A DNA stretch of 5,468 bases, from positions 1 to 5,468 of the forward strand of contig WFYF01000029.1 in the NCBI GenBank assembly GCA_015490255.1. The letters are read 5' to 3'. This DNA is from Caldifarciminota bacterium (GTDB lineage: Bacteria > Hydrothermota > Hydrothermia > S141-80). The stretch's first letter is position 1, and the number at the start of each line of letters is the position of its first letter. The notes beneath the pieces were generated by a model that worked only from the letters and a program-made list of their open reading frames with translations, ran no database searches and was not told the DNA's origin. Below are positions 1 through 5,096 of this stretch, in pieces. A program made the position numbers and the translations under genes.

Positions 1-546
1 CTCCTGCTCAACCCCAGGAGGATCCGGTTTTTCACATTTCTCCAGGAAATGGGCGTGGATGTCCGAACCCGGCCGGAGAAGGACACGCCCGAGCCTGTCG
101 GACGGCTGGAAATTGCTCCGGGTGGAAGCCTGCGTGCGCTGACCGTGGAGGGTCCGGATGTTCCCCAGGTGGTGGATGAAGTGTTCCTCCTGGCCCTTCT
201 CGCCTCCCGGGCGGAAGGAACCAGTCGGTTCCGCGGACTCTCGGAACTCCGGGTGAAAGAAAGCGACCGTCTGACCACAACGACCCGGATCCTCCAGGAG
301 GCGGGGATTGAGGTCAGGGAACTGTCGGATGGGTGGGAAATTCCGGGACCGCAGCGTCTGAAAAGACCCCACCGATGGATTCCCACAAGAGACCACCGGA
401 TGGTGATGATGCAGGCGGTGATCTGGGCAGCCCACGGAATGATGCCTCCGGATTCCTGGCTCCGGCCGGCCAGAATATCCGACCCCTGGTTCGCGGAGAA
501 TCTGGTCCGATGCGTCGGCGTTTCGGCATCCTCGGTTATCCCCTGA
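1..546 (+). CDS. aroA: 3-phosphoshikimate 1-carboxyvinyltransferase (EPSP synthase), C-terminal 181 residues
   Basis: The frame is open from base 1, so the gene begins upstream and only the C-terminal part is present. EPSP synthase transfers enolpyruvyl from PEP to shikimate 3-phosphate, the sixth step of the cytosolic shikimate pathway. Family signatures seen: LNPRRIRF at the left edge, VPQVVDE at about 169-180 (the Asp aligns with the catalytic Asp of the family), the hallmark ELRVKESDR at 244-270 (Lys and Glu of the active site) and DHRMVM at 391-408. The segment ISDPWFAENL (475-504) occupies the place of the usual SxPxFFExL motif; no lysine is seen where the E. coli enzyme has Lys411. The stop is TGA at 544-546. 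The last 37 nt overlap aroE, implying one transcript and coupled translation. Identification is firm; the N-terminal domain and true start lie outside the window. Confidence 0.96.
   Translation, partial: LLLNPRRIRFFTFLQEMGVDVRTRPEKDTPEPVGRLEIAPGGSLRALTVEGPDVPQVVDEVFLLALLASRAEGTSRFRGLSELRVKESDRLTTTTRILQEAGIEVRELSDGWEIPGPQRLKRPHRWIPTRDHRMVMMQAVIWAAHGMMPPDSWLRPARISDPWFAENLVRCVGVSASSVIP
495..500 (+). promoter_or_regulatory. Ribosome binding site of aroE inside aroA
   Basis: GGAGAA lies 9 nt before the ATG at 510 and inside the aroA coding sequence. It supports the internal start over the longer open frame and means aroE is translated from the aroA message with initiation upstream of the aroA stop. 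Confidence 0.6.
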
Positions 547-1307
547 GGCACAGCCTGTCTCCGGTGTTCTGGGGCCGGTATTTCGCCGAACGGCATCCCC
601 GGTTCCGGTATGAGGCGCTGGAGGTTCCGCCGGGCCATCCCCTGCCGGATCTCTCCACCTTTCGGGGGCTGAACGTCACTTCACCCTGGAAAGCGCGCGT
701 CCTGGGTTTTGTGGATGAGATGGATCCTGTGGTGCGCCGCATCCGGGCGGCCAACGTCCTGGTATACGATGCCCGGAGGGAACGATGGCGTGCCCACAAC
801 ACCGATGTGGAGGGATTTCTTCTGGGGCTCCGGGGGCTTTCGGTGGTTCCCGGCAAAGCGCTGATCCTGGGGACGGGGGGTGCGGCCCGGGCGGCGGCGG
901 TGGCGCTGGAACGAGCAGGATTTCGGGACATTCTCCTGGTAAGCCGGAATCCGGAGAGGCCGGAAATTCCATGGCCGGTGGTGGGATATGGGGACCTGGA
1001 GGACGCCTGGATCTGGGAAGGGCTGGACCTGCTTGTGCAGGCGACACCGCTGTCCTGGGAAGGAAAACTGCCGCCGGTTCCGTGGGAGCGGGTGCCACAT
1101 GGGGTGGCAGGGTATGAGATGGCTTATGGCCGATGGACTCCTTTTCTGGAGGTGATGCAGACGCGGGGACCGGTGATGGATGGCACCCTGATGCTGCTGG
1201 GCCAGGCGCTGGAGGCCGGTCGCATCTGGCTGGGTTCCCGTTTTGACGCCCGGCGGTTTGAAGAGATCTTCCACGCGGTGGTCCCCCTCCTGCCGCGAAG
1301 AGGATAA
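510..1307 (+). CDS. aroE: Shikimate dehydrogenase (NADP-type)
   Basis: Predicted 265-residue cytosolic enzyme, about the usual family length (around 270). It reduces 3-dehydroshikimate to shikimate, step four of the pathway. Substrate domain: GYPLRHSLSP (residues 9-18, shikimate-binding serines), GLNVTSPWK (53-61, catalytic Lys61), AAN (80-82) and NTD (97-99, catalytic Asp99). Cofactor domain: glycine loop GTGGAARA (121-128) and SRNPER (145-150), matching the NRTxxR-type NADP phosphate clamp. C-terminus: DGTLMLLGQA (224-233), the family's DGxxMLxxQ helix. The ATG at 510 was chosen because the first beta strand (RRRFGILG) begins right there and a GGAGAA lies 9 nt upstream; the frame is open to 333, but that part is only aroA in another frame. 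Oddities: QATPLSW replaces the usual NaTPxGM, and the YNP motif is absent (AYGRWTP). Identity is firm. Confidence 0.95.
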   Translation: MRRRFGILGYPLRHSLSPVFWGRYFAERHPRFRYEALEVPPGHPLPDLSTFRGLNVTSPWKARVLGFVDEMDPVVRRIRAANVLVYDARRERWRAHNTDVEGFLLGLRGLSVVPGKALILGTGGAARAAAVALERAGFRDILLVSRNPERPEIPWPVVGYGDLEDAWIWEGLDLLVQATPLSWEGKLPPVPWERVPHGVAGYEMAYGRWTPFLEVMQTRGPVMDGTLMLLGQALEAGRIWLGSRFDARRFEEIFHAVVPLLPRRG

Positions 1308-1336
1308 TTTATCGCGATGCTCACCTGAACCCGAGA
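1308..1336. other. Short convergent gap without a visible terminator
   Basis: These 29 bp separate the stop of aroE (plus) from the stop of the long TPM gene (minus). No GC-rich hairpin followed by a T-run is visible on either strand. The only symmetric element is the 8-bp palindrome ATCGCGAT at 1311-1318, too small and loopless to terminate transcription. The two transcripts therefore probably overlap at their 3' ends or end by a factor-dependent mechanism. Confidence 0.6.
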
Positions 1337-2512
1337 TTACCAGGATCCTCCGGCACCGCCTCCGTTGAATTTCCCACCCCCGAAGGTGACCGTGGGGGGT
1401 CTCCCTCCGTCGGAGGATCCGGGAATTCCCCCCATGATCAGGGGGCCTTCCCCACCTCCGAAGACCTCCCGGGAAGGCTCGGGAGGATAAGTCTTGTCCG
1501 TTTCCTCGTCCGCAGGAGAAACCGATCCACTCTGACTCTTATCAATCCTGAGCATCATCAGCAGCAACAGGACCATGAGAAAAGGGCCCTGAAATGGCAT
1601 CACAAGAAGCGCTGCGGGAATGAGATACAGCGCAAGATACTGAAGGGAGTTTTCCACTCTTTTGGCCACGGCTTCAAATTGTTGTGCCCGGGGAGCCAGA
1701 AAGACACGGCCGACAAGGAAGGAGACGAGGAACAAAAAGAGAAGCAGACCCAGAAGGAGCTTGTCTGGCAACCACCTCCTGATGAGCAGCCACATCCCCG
1801 GTGTCCAGAGCAGCGAGGCCCAGAGAGCATCAAAATAGCGGGATCGTCCAGCCTGTAATGTCGTATAGAGCCACACGAGACAGGAAAACGTGAAGAACAG
1901 GATCCAGAATAAAAAGGCAAAGATCTGGGCCGATTTCCCGAGGAAAGCCAGAAAGGAAACCGGCTGCGCTTTTTCCCGGTTTACCTCCCCTTCATCGGAC
2001 GCCATGGATCCTTCTGACTGCACCTCTTCCGCCAGTTTCTGCACGAGGGTGAGCAGTCCTTCGGTAAAATGGCCCTGGACGAAATATTCCCGTATGGTGG
2101 CATCCACCAGGCGTTTCACATACGCATCCGGGAGTGTCCCCTGTATGCCCCGGCCGGGGGCCACAAACAGCTGCCCCCGGCGGTTGCCCTGTTTCGGCAC
2201 CATCACCACAACCACACCGTTGTCTTGCCCCCGGGTCCCCACGCCCCACTTCTCTCCGATCAGGTTGGCATACATGGCGATGTCCAGTCCGCACAGGGTG
2301 TCCGTAACGATCACAACAATCTGGATGCCGCGTTCGGCATGGGCAAAGAGCGTGGATTCCACAGCGGCGACATCCAGAAGCGTTTCAGTTTGCCTGCTCA
2401 GAGCATACAGAAGATGCCGGGAAGAGGGCTCTGGAAGACAGGAAGCACGGGCGAACGTGAAGGTGCCCGCGACCGCCAGGAGGCTAAAAAACCACCTCGT
2501 CGGAGAGCTCAT
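1337..2512 (-). CDS. Exported TPM-domain (YgcG-type) membrane protein with Gly-rich tail
   Basis: 391 residues from the chosen start. Order: signal peptide (about 1-23, hydrophobic core then A-R-A before Ser24); TPM domain (about 33-165) with WGVGTRGQDNG (89-99), FVAPGRGIQGTLPD (116-129) and a FVQGHFTEGL helix (144-153); a charged linker; hydrophobic segments near 193-217, 226-244, 251-272 and 291-322 (three to five spans); an acidic loop; and a glycine-rich tail, FGGGKFNGGGAGGSW, at the very end. This layout is that of YgcG-like proteins. TPM domains are known from the plant photosystem II repair protein TLP18.3; their bacterial role is not settled. Start: ATG at 2519-2521 directly abuts AGGAG, while the in-frame ATG at 2510-2512 sits 9 nt from it and is preferred. 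It overlaps the upstream TPM gene by 29 nt. The membrane part is locally more AT-rich (about 45 % GC in some 60-bp rows), as expected from Phe/Ile-rich codons. Confidence 0.88.
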   Translation of the reverse strand: MSSPTRWFFSLLAVAGTFTFARASCLPEPSSRHLLYALSRQTETLLDVAAVESTLFAHAERGIQIVVIVTDTLCGLDIAMYANLIGEKWGVGTRGQDNGVVVVMVPKQGNRRGQLFVAPGRGIQGTLPDAYVKRLVDATIREYFVQGHFTEGLLTLVQKLAEEVQSEGSMASDEGEVNREKAQPVSFLAFLGKSAQIFAFLFWILFFTFSCLVWLYTTLQAGRSRYFDALWASLLWTPGMWLLIRRWLPDKLLLGLLLFLFLVSFLVGRVFLAPRAQQFEAVAKRVENSLQYLALYLIPAALLVMPFQGPFLMVLLLLMMLRIDKSQSGSVSPADEETDKTYPPEPSREVFGGGEGPLIMGGIPGSSDGGRPPTVTFGGGKFNGGGAGGSW

Positions 2513-2924
2513 TTGTATCATCTCCTGCCCGGGGAAAGTATCTGCTCAGAACTTCTCCAGCGCGTCGGACCCCAGCCTGAATCCCTTCCACAAACTTCCC
2601 CTCGCGGAAAAGCGCTTTCATTTCTTCGGCCACCTTGTCCCAGAAGGTCTGTCCCACGTGGTTGTGGATGCCTTCATCTCCGATGATGGCAAACTTTCTG
2701 CTCTTTCGGGCCACATAGATGAGCACGCCGTTTCGCTGCTGTGTGCGGGTCATGCCCAGGTGCTCAAAAAGCGAAACCGCCCGGACGTAAGGATCACTGT
2801 CCAGCTGCTGCTCCACCGCCACACGGATTTCTGCCGAAGTTCGGGATTCTGCCCTCTGAATGGCCTTCCGGATCGCTTCGGCTTCTTCCGGGCTTAACGC
2901 CCTGGACGATGGGACGTCTCCCAT
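2484..2924 (-). CDS. Short TPM-domain protein without signal peptide
   Basis: 146 residues, a single TPM domain filling almost the whole chain. An N-terminal helix with the pattern SPEEAEAIRKAIQRAES (11-27) is followed by TSAEIRVAVE (29-38), LFEHLGM (52-58), RNGVLIYVARKSRKFAIIGDE, split here as RNGVLIYVA (64-72) and FAIIGDEG (78-85), then FWDKVAEEM (94-102) and a closing helix with GEVLSRYFPR (123-132). The C-terminus NELSDEVVF is typical of the short TPM proteins encoded beside lemA. No signal peptide or membrane span is seen, so it is predicted to be cytosolic, unlike its larger neighbour. Start ATG at 2924 has GAGGT at 2932-2936, 7 nt away; this site overlaps the lemA stop codon, so translation is likely coupled to lemA (10-bp gap). 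Biochemical function unknown. Confidence 0.9.
   Translation of the reverse strand: MGDVPSSRALSPEEAEAIRKAIQRAESRTSAEIRVAVEQQLDSDPYVRAVSLFEHLGMTRTQQRNGVLIYVARKSRKFAIIGDEGIHNHVGQTFWDKVAEEMKALFREGKFVEGIQAGVRRAGEVLSRYFPRAGDDTNELSDEVVF
2522..2526 (-). promoter_or_regulatory. Ribosome binding site deciding the long TPM start
   Basis: AGGAG on the minus strand lies immediately before an ATG (2521) and 9 nt before a second in-frame ATG (2512). Normal spacing favours the second. Both choices keep the signal peptide; the longer one would add only Met-Ile-Gln. Confidence 0.6.
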
Positions 2925-2934
2925 GTTGCCGACC

Positions 2935-3543
2935 TCAGAATTTTACAGCGGGAGCTTTTTCTGCTCCCTTTTCGGCTTCAAAGTAGGGGTAGGGCTGGAA
3001 ACGGAAGAAACCAGCGATGAGGTTGTTGGGGAATCGGCGCAGGAAGGTGTTGTAGCTCCGGACGGTTTCGTTATACTGGTTCCGGGCAAAAGCAATGCGA
3101 TTCTCGGTGCCTTCCAGCTGTGCCTGAAGTTCGGCAAAGCGCTGATCGGCTTTCAGTTCGGGATATCGTTCCACGACGGCCATGAGCCGGCTCAGGGCCT
3201 CGGTGAGGGCTCCCTGGGCCTCCATGAACTGCTGAATGGCCTGTGGGGTGAGGCCGCCTTCCTCCAGGTTGAGGGTGATCTGTCCCACCCTGGCCCGAGC
3301 CTCGGCCACGCCCACCAGTGCATCCCTTTCATGTCGGGCATAGCCCCGAACCACCTCCACCAGATTGGGAATCAGGTCTGCCCGTCGCTGGTATTGCACC
3401 TGGACCTGAGAGAGCGCGGTTTTCACCGATTCGTCCATGGAGACAAACCGGTTGTAGGTGCGGATCAGAGGAGTAATCAGGGCTAAGACCATAAGCCCCA
3501 GCCCCAGGAAGGCGAGCGCCCCCCCAACGATCACACGCTTCAT
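2935..3543 (-). CDS. lemA: LemA family protein
   Basis: 202 residues, normal length for LemA. A single N-terminal membrane segment (about 5-26) is followed by an all-helical soluble domain. Family signatures: YNRFVSMDESVKTALSQVQV (30-49, the first long helix), RRADLIPNLVEVVRGYARHE (53-72), RYPELKAD (126-133), ENRIAFARNQYNETVRSYN (147-165) and FPNN (171-174), with the usual PYPYFEAEKGAEKAPAVKF tail split over 184-202. LemA proteins are widespread inner-membrane proteins of unclear biochemical role, often encoded with TPM-domain proteins. The ATG at 3543 is chosen over an upstream in-frame ATG (3618) because the membrane segment begins there and GGGAGG lies 6 nt upstream. It is the first gene of the lemA-TPM-TPM operon, preceded by a good sigma70-type promoter in the divergent region. 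Confidence 0.95.
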   Translation of the reverse strand: MKRVIVGGALAFLGLGLMVLALITPLIRTYNRFVSMDESVKTALSQVQVQYQRRADLIPNLVEVVRGYARHERDALVGVAEARARVGQITLNLEEGGLTPQAIQQFMEAQGALTEALSRLMAVVERYPELKADQRFAELQAQLEGTENRIAFARNQYNETVRSYNTFLRRFPNNLIAGFFRFQPYPYFEAEKGAEKAPAVKF

Positions 3544-3582
3544 CTGACCCCTCCCTTCGGTTTCGGAGATGGGTTGCCCCTC

Positions 3583-3620
3583 ACAGCATTGCCTGCATGT
3601 GCTGGAGTGATACAGCATTG
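3583..3620. repeat. Pair of 9-bp direct repeats around the lemA -10 and start site
   Basis: ACAGCATTG occurs at 3583-3591 and 3612-3620, start-to-start distance 29 bp (a little under three helical turns). The second copy lies in the spacer and touches the -10 box; the first lies just downstream of the predicted start site. This could be a regulator's tandem site, or chance. Confidence 0.4.
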
Positions 3621-3635
3621 TTTTCGCCCTGTCAA
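3607..3635 (-). promoter_or_regulatory. Sigma70-type promoter of the lemA operon
   Basis: On the minus strand an exact TTGACA (-35, plus coordinates 3630-3635) is separated by 17 bp from TATCAC (-10, 3607-3612; four of six consensus bases). Transcription would begin near 3600, giving a leader of roughly 57 nt before the lemA ATG at 3543. The exact -35 with ideal spacing makes this the best promoter in the window. Confidence 0.65.
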
Positions 3636-3640
3636 ACAGG
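3628..3640. promoter_or_regulatory. 13-bp palindrome over the lemA -35 box (operator candidate)
   Basis: CCTGTCAAACAGG is a perfect inverted repeat with 5-bp arms and a 3-bp centre. It completely covers the -35 hexamer of the lemA promoter. Position and symmetry fit a binding site for a dimeric repressor, but the arms are short and chance occurrence cannot be excluded. Confidence 0.35.
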
Positions 3641-3657
3641 CTTTCTGTGGGGTGCGG

Positions 3658-3686
3658 TTGCAGGTCTGGGGGGAAAGGTGTATCTT
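3658..3686 (+). promoter_or_regulatory. Possible promoter for nfeD-SPFH operon
   Basis: TTGCAG (3658-3663, weak -35, three of six bases) and TATCTT (3681-3686, -10, four of six) are separated by 17 bp. The start site would fall at about 3692-3695, on the nfeD ATG itself, implying a leaderless message. The match is weak; an overlapping TTTAAT at 3685-3690 is an alternative -10 with poorer -35 spacing. Confidence 0.35.
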
Positions 3687-3693
3687 TAATGCG

Positions 3694-4122
3694 ATGAAAG
3701 GGGAAATTCCGGCCTTTGTTTTCCTGGCTACGGGCTCGGTTCTCATGCTTCTGGAGTTCGGCCTTCCCACCCAGTTTGAACTGTTTGCCCTCGGCGCGGG
3801 ATCTTTCCTAACAGGACTCCTCCTCCTTCTGGGGCTCCCCCTTCCGGCCGGCGTGCTCGCGGGGCTGGCTCTTGCGTTTCTCGTCGTCCTGACCTCCCGG
3901 CGGTGGCTCCGCCGGATTCCCACCGATCGCCGCTTCACCCCGGAAGGCCTGGTGGGACTTGAAGGAGAAGTGATCCATGTGGAAGGGGGAAAATGCGTGG
4001 TGCGGGTACGGGGAGAGGAATGGCTGGCCGTCCCGGATCGGCCGGTTGCCGTGGGTGACCGGGTCCGGGTGGTGGCCGTGGAAGGCAACCGTCTTCGGGT
4101 CACTGCAGGAGGTGAGCCATGA
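3694..4122 (+). CDS. Short NfeD-family membrane protein
   Basis: 142 residues, the length of short NfeD proteins without the serine-protease domain (like E. coli YbbJ). Three hydrophobic segments near 5-22, 30-48 and 50-68 are followed by a basic stretch (SRRWLRR) and a soluble OB-fold-like beta domain at 85-137: GLVGLEGEVIHVEGGKC, then CVVRVRGEEWLAV, VAVGDRVRVV and EGNRLRV. The GxxGxxxxL / G-D-V-V pattern with the closing GDRVRVVAVEGNRLRV is diagnostic. NfeD proteins are the usual partners of SPFH proteins; their OB domain is thought to contact the SPFH partner. The next gene is exactly such a protein, overlapping by ATGA, so both are co-translated. The ATG at 3694 is the only start consistent with the first membrane helix; upstream in-frame codons encode an implausible Cys-rich leader. 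Its initiation region is odd, as noted in the findings. Confidence 0.9.
   Translation: MKGEIPAFVFLATGSVLMLLEFGLPTQFELFALGAGSFLTGLLLLLGLPLPAGVLAGLALAFLVVLTSRRWLRRIPTDRRFTPEGLVGLEGEVIHVEGGKCVVRVRGEEWLAVPDRPVAVGDRVRVVAVEGNRLRVTAGGEP
4107..4115 (+). promoter_or_regulatory. Near-perfect Shine-Dalgarno of the SPFH gene
   Basis: AGGAGGTGA lies within the end of nfeD, with the core 6 nt from the ATG at 4119. It is the strongest ribosome binding site in the window and contrasts with the poor site of nfeD, suggesting that the SPFH protein is made in excess over NfeD. Confidence 0.75.
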
Positions 4123-5045
4123 ACCTGGTCATGCTGGTGGTGCTGGTCTTTCTGGTAATGATCCTGGTGGCCTTTCTCCTCAACGCGGTGGTGATTCTCC
4201 GGCCCTATGAGGCCGGGGTGGTGGAGTTTCTGGGGAAATACCGCCGCACCCTTCCAGCCGGGCTTCACCTGGTAATTCCCATGATGGAGCGGGTGATCCG
4301 GGTGGACCTCCGGGAAAGCGTGGTGGATGTCCCGCCGCAGGAGGTGATCACCAAGGACAACGTGGTGGTTACGGTGGACGGCATCATCTATTACCGGGTG
4401 ATCAAGCCGGAGGACGTGGTCTATAAGGTTCAGGACTTTGAGATCGCCGCCGTGGCCCTCGCCCAGACCAACCTGCGGAACATCATCGGCGAACTCACGC
4501 TGGATGAGACCCTGACCAGCCGGGAGATCATCAACACCCGCCTGCGCACCGTGCTGGACGAGGTCACCGATGCCTGGGGGGTGAAGGTCACCCGGGTGGA
4601 ACTCAAGCGGATTGACCCGCCCCGGGATGTGATGGAGGCCATGCACAAGCAGATGAAGGCGGAGCGGGAAAAGCGGGCCATGATCCTGGAGGCGGAAGGG
4701 TACCGGGAGTCCCAGATCAAACGGGCGGAAGGAGAGAAGCAGGCCAAAATCCTGGAAGCGGAAGGGGAGGCGCGTTCCATCCAGCTTGTGGCCGATGCGG
4801 AAAAATACAGAAAGATCGCGGAAGCGGAAGGCCAGCGGGAAGCGCTCCGGCTGGTGCTGGAAATCATCAAGGAAGTGAAACCCACGCCGGAGGTGCTGGC
4901 GCTGCAATATTACGAAGCCCTGAAAGCCATCGCCCAGGGCGAGGCCAACAAGGTTTTTATTCCCGTGGAGCTCTCCGCCCTGGCTTCCGCGCTGGGAGTG
5001 GGCACGGACCTCCTGGCCTCCCGGAAACCCGACGTGCGGGGCTGA
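4119..5045 (+). CDS. SPFH/band-7 (QmcA/stomatin-type) membrane-microdomain protein
   Basis: 308 residues, the usual size for QmcA/slipin-type proteins. Order: one N-terminal membrane anchor (about 3-26); the SPFH domain (about 27-180) with RPYEAGVVEFLGKYRRTLPAG (split: 28-38 and 39-48), LHLVIPMMERV (49-59), VPPQEVITKDNVVVTVDGII (71-90), YYRV (91-94) and a helix LTLDETLTSREIINTRLR (126-143) and KRIDPPRDV (163-171); then a long coiled coil (about 172-254) built of 11-residue repeats; and a C-terminal helix with LALQYYEALKAIA (260-272) ending in KVFIPVELSALAS (278-290). All are standard QmcA features. Such proteins assemble into large rings or cages on membranes that scaffold proteases and other partners. 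Cytoplasmic or periplasmic placement of the coiled coil cannot be decided here. Downstream partner of the NfeD gene. Confidence 0.95.
   Translation: MNLVMLVVLVFLVMILVAFLLNAVVILRPYEAGVVEFLGKYRRTLPAGLHLVIPMMERVIRVDLRESVVDVPPQEVITKDNVVVTVDGIIYYRVIKPEDVVYKVQDFEIAAVALAQTNLRNIIGELTLDETLTSREIINTRLRTVLDEVTDAWGVKVTRVELKRIDPPRDVMEAMHKQMKAEREKRAMILEAEGYRESQIKRAEGEKQAKILEAEGEARSIQLVADAEKYRKIAEAEGQREALRLVLEIIKEVKPTPEVLALQYYEALKAIAQGEANKVFIPVELSALASALGVGTDLLASRKPDVRG
4683..4880 (+). repeat. Three tandem 66-nt (22-residue) units in the SPFH coiled coil
   Basis: Units begin at 4683, 4749 and 4815, exactly 66 nt apart, each opening with a variant of ATCCTGGAAGCGGAAGGG (first two copies differ at one of 18 bases). 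In protein they start I-L-E-A-E-G, I-L-E-A-E-G and I-A-E-A-E-G. Within them the motif AEG recurs every 11 residues (192, 203, 214, degenerate ADA at 225, and 236), a hendecad pattern typical of nearly straight coiled coils. Confidence 0.85.
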
Positions 5046-5070
5046 TATTTCGCGGAGTGTGCTGTATATT
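5042..5070 (+). promoter_or_regulatory. Possible promoter of the last gene
   Basis: CTGATA (5042-5047, four of six -35 bases, overlapping the SPFH stop codon) is followed after 17 bp by TATATT (5065-5070, five of six -10 bases). The start site would be near 5076-5079, about 20 nt before the preferred ATG at 5097. This suggests the last gene can be transcribed independently of the nfeD-SPFH operon. Confidence 0.45.
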
Positions 5071-5071
5071 C

Positions 5072-5089
5072 CCTCCATCACGAAGGAGG
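5072..5089 (+). promoter_or_regulatory. Inverted repeat pairing with the ribosome binding site of the last gene
   Basis: CCTCC (5072-5076) is complementary to GGAGG (5085-5089), with an 8-nt loop. GGAGG is the Shine-Dalgarno of the downstream gene. No T-run follows, so it is not a terminator; it may hide the ribosome binding site in transcripts that include both arms. Confidence 0.35.
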
Positions 5090-5096
5090 CATGAAC

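Noticed and set aside
333..509. N-terminal extension of aroE starting at 333
   Set aside because: This part is the aroA sequence read in another frame; AroE similarity begins exactly at 510, which also has a ribosome binding site.
1343..1420. Inverted repeat GGATCCTCCG / CGGAGGATCC
   Set aside because: Both arms are in the Gly/Ser-coding tail of the long TPM gene and are 58 bp apart; codon repetition explains it.
1428..1445. CCCCCC-ATGATCA-GGGGG hairpin as a terminator for aroE
   Set aside because: No T-run follows, and it lies inside the glycine-rich coding end of the TPM gene, where runs of C/G are expected from Gly and Pro codons.
1890..2897. A 335-codon open frame on the plus strand, antisense to both TPM genes
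   Set aside because: It spans two firmly identified genes and their overlap, has no recognisable domain and no ribosome binding site of note.
3544..3618. N-terminal extension of lemA to the ATG at 3618
   Set aside because: It would put a polar, Cys-rich stretch before the membrane anchor and start upstream of the predicted transcription start; 3543 has a good GGGAGG.
3574..3693. N-terminal extension of nfeD starting at 3574
   Set aside because: The leader would be Cys-rich and unlike any NfeD protein, and it covers the divergent promoter region.
3540..5081. A 513-codon open frame on the minus strand, antisense to nfeD and the SPFH gene
   Set aside because: It is opposite two well-recognised genes, its product is low-complexity (His/Asp/Gly-rich then Arg/Ser/Thr-rich) with no domain, and long antisense frames are common in GC-rich DNA.
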